Positions 10,852 to 21,407 are shown, numbered from the stretch's first letter. The stretch is DNA of 42,184 bases from Paramacrobiotus richtersi (GCA_034698045.1 JAQGAU010000093.1:1-42184), one strand, 5' to 3'. Program-made: numbers and translations. The notes: generated by a model from the sequence alone, not told the origin.

Positions 10852-11557
10852 CAAGGGAACAATCTCAGGCCCCATATTCAAAAAATTCCGAAAACGCTTG
10901 TGCGGACACAAAGTGACCCCATGAACTCCAAAAAAATGTTTTTGGCTGCTGTAAAGCAGCTGGGCCCCTTGGGGGTAATTCCGTATTGCAATCTATACAG
11001 TATACCATTGTATGTATCTATATAATACCGTACACCCATACGGTAGCGCCGGATATCAGATATTTTTCAGCTTCTTCAACGACACAAACAAACGCTAAAA
11101 GAAAACACAGCTGAACGTTCGTTCAGTGTTTTGAACATTTGGAGTCTTAAATATTTGGGCAAAGTATGTTATTTTATAAATACATCACGTGAACGGTATA
11201 ATAATGCCAGCTCATGCACCATCCCTGGGCGACTCAGTTTCTGTTCCCTTTGATATTGCTGGCCGTGCTGAAATGTCATGAAAATAAGGTTTCTGATTGT
11301 ACAGTAAGTGGAGGAGTTTGAAAAACTCAGATTGAAGCGAATTTAGTCAGTCGTGCTTTTGTACGGTATGCATTACACAGATATTGTATCAATTTGTATG
11401 GTACAGACACTGTATACTTTGTCATCCAGATTACCCCCAAGGGGCCCAGCCGGATCACAGCAGCCAGAAATAATTTTTTAAAGCTTATGGGGTCAATCTG
11501 TGTCCATACAAGCATTTGAGGAATTTTTTGAATATGGGGCCTGGGATTGTTCCCTTG
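10852..11557. mobile_element. MITE-like element with about 130-bp inverted arms and TCA duplication
   Basis: The left arm starts CAAGGGAACAATC and the right arm ends GATTGTTCCCTTG. The two arms (about 10852-10980 and 11423-11557) are inverted copies, including the shared GGCCCCATATTCAAAAAATT. The triplet TCA flanks both ends (10849-10851, 11558-11560). The 706-bp element has no transposase frame. Arms of the same family bound the element at 5638-7802. Confidence 0.85.
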
Positions 11558-11885
11558 TCAGACGGCCACATTGATATAATCACTACACCGCACCCATGCA
11601 CAACTGGCAAGGCGACCACGTCCAGGTCTGCATTCTCTGCAGTTTACTACGTACTAAAGACCATGAAACCACGTATTACAAGCGCCAAATGAACAGCCGA
11701 AGCCGCTCGCTAGTAATTAAGAGAACAATTGCATTGTTTACTCTATATCTATGTTTACTCTATATATAGAAACAATGGACTATTGTTCTCTTAATTACTA
11801 GCGAGTGGCTTCGGAACAGCGCAAAGCAAATCCATTAGAACTGAAAACTAATCCATCATCTGGTTAGATATCACAGGAGTGAAAC
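11558..11885. other. Spacer with hairpin element
   Basis: Short gap between the CAAGGG element and receptor 3. Its only structured content is the hairpin element listed at 11697-11814. Confidence 0.6.
11697..11814. mobile_element. Hairpin MITE with 5-bp target duplication
   Basis: The arms of about 34 bp run CCGAAGCC...AGAGAACAAT and, inverted, ATTGTTCTCT...GGCTTCGG, with one mismatch. The direct repeat AACAG flanks the element (11692-11696, 11815-11819). The short centre contains two copies of GTTTACTCTATAT. The size, TIRs and duplication fit a miniature inverted-repeat element; the superfamily is not assigned. Confidence 0.82.
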
Positions 11886-12794
11886 TTACGTGCGAATCGG
11901 CTTTTTCACATTCACAGACGACCAAGCGACAAGGAAAAAGGTTAACGGGTCAAACAAGTAAGAGCAGTAATAAAGAACATTGAAAATGTGATTTTCTATA
12001 CTAGTCTTCCACAGGAGACGATACACACCTCCTGGAATCCATGTAAGAATGACTATTAGTGTCATAAAAACGTATAGCAGGTGATTGCTTGAACGAGGTC
12101 GCTGTCTCGAAGGAATGTGGTTGCCTGTAATGTTGGACTCTGTCCTTCGCCGTCGCATCTTCCAGAACACATAGGGCGCAACGATCGGAATGATCCACGG
12201 AATTGGCATGGAAGCATCTCGTACGAGTCCAAACAAAACGGGAATGCTGCGGGCTACTAGCACATCAGTACATTCTCTACCGTTGTATTTCACCAGCGCC
12301 ACGATAACGTTGGGCAATCGTGTTGTGGAAATCACAGACGTAGCTACCATGATGATAACACAGGCCATTTTCCGGGTGTGATGAGACCGATAATGAACTG
12401 GGAATGTCACCGCCCAGACGCGGTTGATAGCGATTATCACATGCCCGGAGGACGCTGCAGTTGGGAAGATCCAGATGTACAGGAAATAAATGCCGCATAG
12501 CCCAGGATAGTTGTTGAGGTAAAGTTTTCCGATAGTCAGTAAGACTGTACGCGGGAACACCAATATGATGGATATCAACTGCAGGCTTAAAATCCAGACG
12601 ACATAGATGTTGAAAGGGGTACGCAGCGATGGCTTGTGTAAGTAATAGGCTAATGCCGCCATGGTCATTATGAGGGAAACGCTAAACTGGACCAAGAGCA
12701 CAACTGGGATGTTTTTTTCCAGCAATGACGGTTGCGGCAAGATGTTCAGTGTGCAGTTTCTAAGAGCATGTGAACAGCCAGTTGAATTGTTCAT
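11886..12794 (-). CDS. Class A GPCR-like receptor 3 (intronless)
   Basis: 302-residue paralogue, starting at the conserved ATG (MNNSTGC). The frame is open 34 codons further upstream, but that extension has no counterpart in the other receptors. It retains the TM3 cysteine (GLCGIY), NRVWAV at the DRY site, an ECL2 cysteine (GRECTD, without the glycosylation sequon of its sisters), TWIPGG in TM6 and DPLTF in TM7. Extracellular loop 3 is about 8 residues shorter than in receptors 1 and 2, which lowers the total length. Loop 3 inside the cell starts KMRRRR. The frame is intact. Ligand unknown. Confidence 0.87.
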   Translation of the reverse strand: MNNSTGCSHALRNCTLNILPQPSLLEKNIPVVLLVQFSVSLIMTMAALAYYLHKPSLRTPFNIYVVWILSLQLISIILVFPRTVLLTIGKLYLNNYPGLCGIYFLYIWIFPTAASSGHVIIAINRVWAVTFPVHYRSHHTRKMACVIIMVATSVISTTRLPNVIVALVKYNGRECTDVLVARSIPVLFGLVRDASMPIPWIIPIVAPYVFWKMRRRRTESNITGNHIPSRQRPRSSNHLLYVFMTLIVILTWIPGGVYRLLWKTSIENHIFNVLYYCSYLFDPLTFFLVAWSSVNVKKPIRT

Positions 12795-13280
12795 GTCGAA
12801 TAATGTGCCGGCGAATAAAATGCCAACTGAACAAACAAGCCCGGTACGTGAATGGATATTACTGGACAAAACGAAACCCAGATAGAATACTACCAACAGT
12901 TGCTCACGACTCGGGGATTTTTGAAAGTAGATTGGTGCGGAAGCTGTATGCTAACCCTAAAGAAGCGTATCTTGAGGTAGAAACTAAAACGTAAGAATTT
13001 TTTATAGCAGATATTCCACAAAGGCAAGCACAAGAGCGTCTTTCTCGTTTGCAGTGCAATCATGCTTGGTGGGAAATAAGCGGATACCCTTACATACAGT
13101 ATTGCTCAACAAACCTCATTGTACGGCAACCAATGAATTCGTTAATGACGACTGAGTCCTGTCAGCTCTTCCGGCCATGCGCCCAAGGGAATAATGATGA
13201 AAATTAATAATGTGATTACCTGAAACGAAGCATTGATGGACTGCAATGTTGTAGATAAGCAACAAAATTCTATATATACA
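12795..13280 (-). promoter_or_regulatory. GPCR 3 leader cassette: donor site and TATA-like box
   Basis: On the minus strand, TTTCAG|GTAATC gives a good 5' splice site (exon ends 13220). About 50 nt further upstream is TGTATATATAG (13270-13280), TATA-box-like. An acceptor candidate, TTTTGTCCAG, lies about 80-90 nt before the ATG. Together these suggest a non-coding first exon. Confidence 0.55.
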
Positions 13281-13825
13281 AGTGAAGATTGTGCAAATGA
13301 CGTTGCCGCCCGGGTTCCTTTAGTCCATTTGAAGTGGGATTAGTTTTTTAGTACGTAAGGTACGTTAATCTTCTGTTTGCAAAGTACAGATCAGAAGAAT
13401 ACAAAGATGGCAGGGCTGCAAGAAAATTAGAAAAAGTTAGTTTTTTTGCGCCGTCAGCACTACTTTTCAGTTTTCGGGAACATCTGGTTAATTCTTTTCG
13501 CCATGCATTTTGAAAACTTTTATACAGATTATATTTACAAGGGTCAGATCGACTTTCTTATGAAATGTTTTTGCTGGAGCTCCGTTAACTCACGGTGGAT
13601 CGATTTTTATGAAAAATGGCCAACTTTGACTATTTCTCTGTTAACTTTCGTAAATCAACCAATTGTGATTTGTGGGTACTCTGAATAACAATGATTTATC
13701 CAGATTAATCTGCGTGAAGCGCATTCGTTTATTTACAATTAAATTATCATACCGTTAAGATGCCAATGATAAGTAATGCTTTTATAAAAACACATTGCCA
13801 ATCCATTCAGAGTACTTATAGTTTG
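13281..13825. other. Intergenic, no gene recognised
   Basis: AT-rich sequence with one 80-codon plus-strand open frame (about 13446-13688) that I do not recognise. It lies where a receptor driven by the orphan cassette (13919-14400) would be expected, yet no receptor motif is found. Confidence 0.5.
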
Positions 13826-13894
13826 TGGTACTGCGAGTGGTACTGGTTCTGGTAGTGCTACTGATCGTGGTAGTGGTACTGGTAGTGACTGATC
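13826..13894. repeat. Degenerate TGGTAC/TGGTAG hexamer repeat
   Basis: Roughly ten degenerate units of the form TGGTAC, TGGTAG and TGGTTC. This simple sequence replaces the proximal part of the orphan receptor leader. Confidence 0.75.
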
Positions 13895-13918
13895 CACAGA
13901 TGCAGTAAATTACTGTAC

Positions 13919-14400
13919 AAATAGACTTGCTGCCCGCCAAGCCTCGTCGCACAACTTCCGGCAAATATGTCAGTGACGACTCCGGTCTGTAATAACTTCC
14001 GGCAATGCGTCCAAGAAGAATAGGGAAAAGAATAAAAAATTATTTTATTACCAAGACGGCAAACGCAGATATGCATGCATCGTGAATAATGCATTATTAT
14101 AGTAGCAGACTTACCAAGCATTGCTGCATGACAGCTCATATACTTGAAAGCTCATTTGTAGGATAACATCCGGTGATCAGGCCAAGAATAACACGGCTCA
14201 AGTTATCTGATTACCATATGAAGATTAACAATTTCGCATTTTCAGTCCAGCAGCCGGAAACTGTTCTTTCAGAAAACCAGCACATGCATATGACATATCT
14301 TAGTGAGATGATGCGGTCTCCAAAATGAAATGCTGGCATCAAATGCAGACATACATGAAGACAAGGCTTGTGATGTTTTTGAAGGAAATACAACGCACTA
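13919..14400 (-). promoter_or_regulatory. Orphan GPCR leader cassette without receptor
   Basis: Aligns with the leaders of the four receptors across the TGACGACTCCG stretch, the donor site (minus strand TTG|GTAATA, exon end 14052) and the CCAAGAATAACAC stretch near 14175-14195. No receptor frame follows downstream on the minus strand before receptor 3's own leader. It looks like a remnant of a deleted fifth array member, or a cassette that now drives a non-coding transcript. Confidence 0.6.
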
Positions 14401-16365
14401 GAGAACTGATCTTTATTTCCCGTGGTTAACTGATAGCCGTTGAACAGTACGAATCGACAGCTGCTTAGTGCAAAACTGCGTATTCATAGCTGCTGACCTT
14501 GCTGTACAAAGGTTATTATGTCAGAGTACGGCCTCTAAGAATTTTGTCCTGCAAGCAATCCGGTCAAGCGCTATTTTACTGTGTAACTCGATACAAATTG
14601 TAGCCCACGTATGGTATGGTTTGCACGCCATCATTTGACCCAAGTTATGTCTGGACTGCTGCGCATTGGGTTGAAACACGCAGGTGTATCTAAACGTGAC
14701 GACCACAGACGCGGTCGTGGTTGATAGTAGTTTCCTGCGAACTCTGTGGTTGTGGAATTCCGATATGCTCCGCTCAGTTCAGTAGTTAAATACTTAGAAC
14801 TTAGAAGGCAATTTAAAAAAAATTTTTCTCAACCGATCAGTGCGCTACAGCATGCTGATTTTTGATCTGCCGTCTAACAATTAAACAGCAGTAGGCGTAA
14901 ACAGTAAAACTGGTGCAGTACTGTACGCGCGAGATCATACGAACCACAGAGTACTGTAGCGTATTCGGAAACACGCTCGTCGGATAATCCTACTCTGCCT
15001 ACACTCGCTTATCACACTGCCGGTCCCAACTCCCCAGTTGTTCGCGTAATGCAAAATTTCTGACTCATTAATTGATCTTGCGAGTACAGTAATCTGTGGC
15101 AGGGCAACTGGTGGCTGCAACAGCGGTACAATTCATTTTTCTCTCCTTTTTTCCCCGTCTCCTCAAACTCGAGGGCAGCCGAAGGATGTTTGTCTAATTA
15201 TCTAATTTTTTATTACTGAATTGAGCGGAGCAGATCGGAATCTGACAGCGCGTGCCGTTCCAGCGTTAGCAAGCAGAGGCACAGTCCGTAGATAAAGTAG
15301 CACTTGCAAGTGTCTCAGGCATCGCACTACGTACGTATGGGCCGACCTACGATTTTTACATCGCAGTTGATCACATCCACGAGCAACCACAATTACAAAT
15401 AACCACAGGCCGCCACAAAATCCCCGCAGGAAGCCACAGGCGCTATCGATCAAGACCGTGTCCCTGGTTGGCACCGTTGTTCCTTCGTTTTGTTGCTGCA
15501 ATAAGTACCCAAAAGCAAAATGCATCAAATTGTGCCATACACCGTAGCAAACCAAAGTCGGTTAACGCTTAGATTTGTGCAAAGGTCCTTAACCACCTAA
15601 ATCTGAGTGCAGAGGTGTCTGGACTCTTCGTCAGGAACAGGGGCTTGTGCATGAATCTTCGTTTCCGTACTAAGGCTTATGGATCCTTAGTAAAGCACAA
15701 AAGGTTGGTTTTGCCTTCATTACTTGCTCAAAACTCCTGCGTTTACGTGACACTATCATTCTGCAGAGAAATAAAGCTTAACATTTCTCCGAACCCGTTG
15801 CATTTAAACGAAGAAAGAATTCTTTTTGTTCCAGTTGGCACGTGATGCTAAAGTCGCCAAAATCGACTGGGAGTAACCGCGCACTATTCTGTTTCAAATG
15901 GTCCCGTTATTGCAGCGGTAGGTATTCTGTACATATCCTATTGTTCCGTTATTCACGCCTGATCTGCCTGTTCGCGAACAGGGTAAAGGGCAACCAACCA
16001 CTATGCGTCAGCTGAATGTGGATTACCGTATCCACGTGCGGTGTATAGTTCGTCGGAGCAATGACGCGGTACATCCTGTTGGCTGGACTGATCTAGCTGT
16101 GCATTGCAAGTCGCGTCGAGCGGACGAGCACTAGCAGCTACGACAAATTCAAAAGTTCCACCTGAAGTATCCCTTGCTTGTGGAAACGTGGCGTTCGTGA
16201 CACAAAACTGAATCATGTTCTGTCATCGGTAAATTAGATTATTCTACAACATTTGAAACAAAGGCAGAGGTGCGCCGCGCGTACCGCCACGGCCGATGCT
16301 TGTCGACCGAAGGTCATTTAATGAAATGAATTTATTGCCGTGCATTAAATGAGAATGGTCTTTAT
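14401..16365. other. Intergenic, no gene recognised
   Basis: About 2 kb with only unmatched open frames. The longest, about 15202-15555 on the minus strand (117 codons), has no motif I know and no paralogue in the window. I assign no function. Confidence 0.5.
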
Positions 16366-16620
16366 CCGTCCCGTCGGTCACGGTACTGGAAATATTGCGC
16401 GGTAACACAACAGTAGAGGGCGCGTCTTATATATACCAAAAACCTGTATATCTTGTCCGTCCCGTCACCACTCCGCCACGGTACCGGAAGTACTGCGCAA
16501 GAGCGCAACTGTAAATTGCGTGTCTTCTGTGCTCAACGAATTGGATATTTTGTACATCACGGTGGTCACAGTACCGGAAGTGTATCGCAGTAACCCATTA
16601 GCGAAGGGCGCATCCCCAGT
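16366..16620. repeat. Three degenerate about 90-bp tandem repeats
   Basis: The core CACGGTACCGGAAGTACTGC occurs near 16477, with variant copies near 16379 (CACGGTACTGGAAATATTGC) and 16566 (CACAGTACCGGAAGTGTATC). Each is followed by a similar GCGCAACnGTA..GCG stretch. The units are diverged, and no coding sense is evident. Confidence 0.65.
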
Positions 16621-17029
16621 ACATACTTTAAGCAGCCCCGGTGAAAGTGGACGGATGGCACATAGCATATCTTTATCAGTGTGACCGAAGCCGTTTTCAT
16701 GCGATCAGTTTCGTTTTCATGATGTCATCAGAATCATACTAAAATGTTCTACGGAGCAACTAAACATTTACATGAGACAAAAATGCCAAGTCAAGCCCTG
16801 GACTGATTCATCAAGATGTTCAGTATTGTGTGCAAGTTCCTGCTATGGTAGGTAACAGGGATGAAAACAGGATGTTACCTTGTTGTTTTGGTGCACGCAA
16901 CCAGCGAATTCACTTGCATAGTACTTATTACGATTAGATACGAGGCATTTATATAGTTATCATCATAAACAACTAAAACAAAGAGACGTTCCTGATTTTT
17001 AGGGCTCACTTGTGAGTGGTGGGGAGCTT
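16621..17029. other. 3' flank of GPCR 4
   Basis: Non-coding sequence before the receptor 4 stop codon. I see nothing structured. Confidence 0.5.
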
Positions 17030-17956
17030 TTAAGTTGTGCTCCCATGTATCGGCTTTTGCCCATTCGGAGACCACCAAGCGACAAAGAAGAAGGCTAACG
17101 GATCAAACAGGTAAGAGCAATAAAACACAGCAGAAAAAGCGTGGTTTTCTATAATGGTTTGGTTAGTCTTAGACATAAGACGAAACAGATTTCCTGGCAT
17201 CCATGTAAAAAGGACTATTAGTGCCACAAAAACGAACAGCAGGTGATTTTTTGAACAACGTCGCTGCCTCGAATTAATCTGGTTGCCTGCAATACACAAC
17301 GCCGTCCTTCGCCGTCGCATCTTCCAGAACACATAGGGTGCAGCGATCGGAATGATCCACGGAACAGGCGTGGTTGCATATCGTACTATTGCAAACAAGG
17401 TCGGAATGCTGCGGGCTACTAGCAGGTCGCTACAGTCTGTTCCGGTGTACCTGGCCAGCGCCACGACAACGTTTGGCAACCGTGTTGCGATAATCACCAG
17501 CGTAGTTGTCATGCTTATGGCACAGGCCATTTTCCGGGTGTGATGAGACCGATAATGGATTGGAAAGGTCACCGCCCAGACGCGGTTGATAGCGATTTGC
17601 ACATGCCCAGCGGCCGCTGCAGTCGGGATCACCCATATGTACAGGAGGTAAATGCCACATAACCCAGGAGAATCGTTGTGGTAAAGCTGTCCGATAGACT
17701 GTAATAGTGTGCGCGGGAACACCAATATGATGGATAGCAACTGCAGGCATAAAATCGAGACGACATAAATGTTGAAAGGGGTGTGCAACGATGGCTTGTG
17801 CAAGTAATAGGCTAATACAGCTGTGGTCATAATAAGGGAAACACTGAACTGGACCAAGTGCACAATTGGGATATTTCTTTCCAGCAACGTCGGTTGCGGC
17901 AAGCTGTTCAATGTGCAGTTTGTAAAACAATGTGTACAGCCAGTTGAATTGTTCAT
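17030..17956 (-). CDS. Class A GPCR-like receptor 4 (intronless)
   Basis: 308-residue member of the same array, starting at the conserved ATG (MNNSTGC). It keeps the TM3 cysteine (GLCGIYLLY), NRVWAV at the DRY position, an ECL2 cysteine in GTDCSD, KMRRRR at the start of intracellular loop 3, TWMPGN in TM6, and DPLAF in TM7. Extracellular loop 3 (MSKTNQT) is shorter than in receptors 1 and 2 and carries an N-glycosylation sequon. The frame is intact. It is the outermost receptor, next to the eight-TM genes. Ligand and signalling partner are unknown. Confidence 0.88.
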   Translation of the reverse strand: MNNSTGCTHCFTNCTLNSLPQPTLLERNIPIVHLVQFSVSLIMTTAVLAYYLHKPSLHTPFNIYVVSILCLQLLSIILVFPRTLLQSIGQLYHNDSPGLCGIYLLYIWVIPTAAAAGHVQIAINRVWAVTFPIHYRSHHTRKMACAISMTTTLVIIATRLPNVVVALARYTGTDCSDLLVARSIPTLFAIVRYATTPVPWIIPIAAPYVFWKMRRRRTALCIAGNQINSRQRRCSKNHLLFVFVALIVLFTWMPGNLFRLMSKTNQTIIENHAFSAVFYCSYLFDPLAFFFVAWWSPNGQKPIHGSTT

Positions 17957-18360
17957 GTCGAATAACGTTAGGGGAAATTAGGGCTAACTGGCCAAATCCT
18001 GGTATATAAAACAAACATGACTCAACAAAAAGAAATCGAGATATAAAGTTTGCAAAAGCTGTTCATGAAGACTTGCAAGAGATGAAAGCAAACGGAATGG
18101 GTGGCTGCTAAGCCTGAATGTTCACTCTAAAGAAGCGTCTGTGGATATGAAACCCGAGAATATTTATGAGCAGGTAATCCACAGATGTAGGACGACCATG
18201 CCTCATTGCGTTACAACGGACAAATACGTTAACGACGACTCCGTTCCGTTTTGCAATGCACCCAAGAGAATAGGGATGAAAATTAATTGTATAATTTACC
18301 TGTAGCGAAACATAAACGGACTGTATTGGACTGGAAACGCAGATCTATATATATCATGCA
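17957..18360 (-). promoter_or_regulatory. GPCR 4 leader cassette: donor site and TATA-like box
   Basis: On the minus strand GCTACAG|GTAAAT gives a consensus-like donor (exon ends 18300). GATATATATAG lies about 45-55 nt upstream of it (near 18345-18355). A candidate acceptor (GGCCAG) lies just upstream of the ATG. The arrangement mirrors receptor 3. Confidence 0.55.
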
Positions 18361-18759
18361 ACATGCATACAATAGTGGGCTTATTGGTTGACAAGCCTTC
18401 CTCCACGGCAGCTGATATAACTGCGCTTTAATGAAAATGCGTTTCTAAGACATCAGGGAACCCTGTTTATAGACGTGGCGAACTGAGAATACGCAGGTAT
18501 ACGGCTATACTAGCTTTACCGCCTCGTTGGCTTCGGTGCATTGACACTGCATCACGTGCTACCGCTTATATCCTAGTTTTATCCGTCTGGAGTGGAGCGT
18601 CAAAATGATTTTCTGCGTCGACCTAATTATACCTTTTCTCACAATTAGTTACTCGTATATTGAGATCTTGAACAGGTCATAGCGGTAACTAGGACTTTGA
18701 CAAGTGATCCGACAGCTGATTCCGGCTGGTGCTTTCTTTATCACATATTGATCCTCTCA
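18361..18759. other. Outer flank of the GPCR array
   Basis: Non-coding sequence related at its near end to the other receptor leaders (TAGTGGGCTTATTG versus TAGTAGGCTTGTTG near 9453). No gene recognised. Confidence 0.45.
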
Positions 18760-19360
18760 GCCAATGTCAATAAAGAGCGATAACCTTTTACTCAGAGCAT
18801 TTCGACGAATTCATTTCAGTGCAAAGAAGAATATTGGCCATAACACCAAAGACCTGTTAAAAACTTGCGATTCGACAAACTCAACAATCATGAAGAACAC
18901 AGATCAATGTATAACAACTTCTGGGACTCCATCAGATGCAATAAACTCATCAGGAAGTGCCAGATACAGTCCTTACCAAGGTACCAAATAAGCTTGTGGA
19001 CATCCCGGCTCGTGCGCCCTGGCAGCAAGTTATCCCGATATCGAGTTCACGGTATATCTGGAAATGCCTGGCATTTCCGCGTGCACTCACTTTCATGAAC
19101 AAGGGAGGTGTCAGTGATTGGTAGCATTATCAGGGGAAAAGCTGAGACTGATCATGTGCGGGAGTTCCTTGGCGAGAAAGGTCGAAACTGTCCATACGTT
19201 GCAGGCGACATTAAATTCCTATTATTATTAAACTGTTTTTCCCCCGTAGGCAAAATTGCCGATACTTTCTGCCACGTGTTATGCACAGTTTTAAGAGTAC
19301 CTGATATGACTACCTCCACACTGTTCGACATGATTTTGATCTCAGCTCTAGCACTGCGTA
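18760..19360. repeat. Duplicated non-coding segment, copy B (partner 10480-10851)
   Basis: Carries the same ordered islands as copy A, with about 230 bp more between them. Examples are GGCCATAACACCAAAGACC near 18840, GATCATGTGCGGGAGTTCC near 19150 and CAGTTTTAAGAG near 19290. It is the distal duplication unit of receptor 4. Confidence 0.6.
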
Positions 19361-19753
19361 TTACAGTCCCTATTTCATGGACAAGGAAAGCAGTGATCTT
19401 TCTGTGATCATTATACTTATTAACCTTGAGCGAATCTTAGAGTATGGACTGGTATTTCGTAATTTTTGTGCCTTTTCGGCAATACCTCTACTGATGACAA
19501 CATACAAACGGAATCACATGCAGCCTTCGCATTATTGCGCCGTCAAATTAAGTGATACTCGAATTTGTATGACAGAATCGTTTGATGATCAAACGAAAGT
19601 TTTTTATGAATAGTGAACTGCTCTACTTTGCGTAATGCCGCAGTTAGAAAATGATGAGAAAACAATCAGGAGCGGATCCGGTGCACAAAAAGTTGAATAT
19701 TGCTCCTGATGACCGCTGCAGACATTATCCGCTAAGCTATGCCAGACTGATGC
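19361..19753. other. 3' flank of eight-TM gene 1
   Basis: Non-coding sequence between the duplicated segment and the stop codon of the first eight-TM gene. No clear polyadenylation signal was found. Confidence 0.5.
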
Positions 19754-21301
19754 TCAGAGAACAGTATTCACTCCAGACGCGAAGCGAATCTTCACATCCT
19801 CCATCTCCACGGGCGCTATCCATCCCGACGCGCTCATCGACACTTTCACCGTGGTTACCGATAAAACCAGAATGACTACAACGGCAACCAGCGCTGCCAG
19901 CCCATTAGCAGTATAGTAATGCCACAACTCTGGAATACGGAGCTGGTACGTAAATCCAATAGAAATTGTCAACGCGGTCAGCGTGGCCAGCGCTAATATT
20001 AGGATTACGACAACGCAGATGGCAATGTTGACAGTAGACAGTACATCGAATTGGCGTTTGGTACGAGTGGAACTTTTGATTAAGGTCCAACCTTTTGCCC
20101 CGGAGTAGACGGTCAGCAGGGCAGCGATGATTTCTAAGACAGCGCTGTACCAGAGAAGATCGGTCTTTCGCAGATCGAACCATCGAAAGTGTTCGTCAAT
20201 CATTCCTGAAAAAATGACATTTGAAGAATTCATTAGAAAAAAGGCGTTTTGACGGTGTTTTACCAAATACACTGATGCCAAAGAGTGTCAGTCCCGCTGC
20301 TAACTGAGCCACTGAAGTGCACTTTAGAATGTTCACTTCTCCGTTCAAGAACTCCGTGGCGGTGCGTGAGTCCTATAAAACAGAACGCTAGTTGATAAAA
20401 TTAGGATTAACACTATGTTACGGTGTTGCCAATATCTCTAATACTACTGGTACAACGTTGTACCGTTATGTGGACGTTACTTACATTCGCAAGAAGTACA
20501 ACAATTTTTGAGGAGAGTTACTCTGTGGTCTTCTTGCATAAATCTGCCCTATTCTACTAGATTTCATTTTGTTTCCTTCCGTCTCAGAAATTCGCAATAC
20601 CTGCACATCCTTCGAATAACTCGACTATACAAGTAGAATAATTGTAAGATACTGCCGAACAATTTTTGTACAAGTAGCGCCTTTACCGGTAAACAGACCA
20701 GTAAGCTGGATCCTAATGTGCCGATGACCGTACCCTGCGCACTAATACAGTCACGCAACTCACCATGAAATTCAGTTTGATATACGCCCTGGCACAAAGA
20801 ACGTTGAAGCACGCCGCCACTCCCAACATGGCCGCCGAACCAAACACGACGCACCACCATACCCAGAACCGCCAGTAACTCTCGCCAGCTTCATGGAGAA
20901 TCTTCACGCGCCACACATGCGACACGAGCTCATTCAGTTTTAAAGCAATGCTCAAGAGCACAACACTGGCACTGACGGCGTTGACTACTTGGAAAACATC
21001 CACAATCAGCCGTTGTCTGGGTGGTGACCGCGACATATACAGACCAAGGGAGAATGATGCGAGACCTAATAGGGAAATGGTGTATTCGGCTGGGATGCTG
21101 TAGGGAAATACGGCAAAATGCACGAAATCGTTGTCGAGGGATGCTGTAAACGGGGAGAAACCCAGTCTTTTTAATGACTTTTTCGAGTGCTGTTCATTGC
21201 TTACCGGTTATGGATAAGGCAAGGGTAAATAACCCTAATAAAAGGTTGGTAATCGTGCATACTGTCACAACTGATGTGACTGATTTCAGTGACGAAAACA
21301 T
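19754..21301 (-). CDS. Eight-TM membrane protein 1, doubled four-TM module (4 exons)
   Basis: Exons on the minus strand: 21301-21205, 21143-20764, 20372-20264, 20205-19754 (97, 380, 109 and 452 nt; phases 1, 0, 1; all GT-AG), giving 345 residues. Hydrophobic segments lie near residues 10-32, 52-70, 79-102, 122-148, 170-195, 212-232, 250-278 and 292-318. The two halves look alike: each starts with an exon encoding one TM that ends in phase 1, then an exon encoding three TMs. DVFQVVN (81-87) in half 1 matches DVLSTVN (249-255) in half 2. The topology and the LKCTSVAQLAAG style recall MS4A/CD20-like tetraspan proteins, but that link is inference. The function is unknown; transport, channel or scaffold roles are all possible. 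Confidence 0.82.
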
Positions 21302-21407
21302 CCTGAATGTTAGGAACCAATGAAACGCGTACTTCTATTTTCTGGCTGTACAGCTTCGGCGATTGCATTACCGTAGTGGTAGAGCTACGCTGTAAGACGC
21401 TGCGGTG

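Noticed and set aside
12795..12896. N-terminal extension of receptor 3 by 34 codons
   Set aside because: Not conserved in the other three receptors. The shared start MNNST lies downstream.
15202..15555. 117-codon minus-strand frame
   Set aside because: No recognisable domain. The composition (many Arg, Cys and Leu) fits a chance frame.
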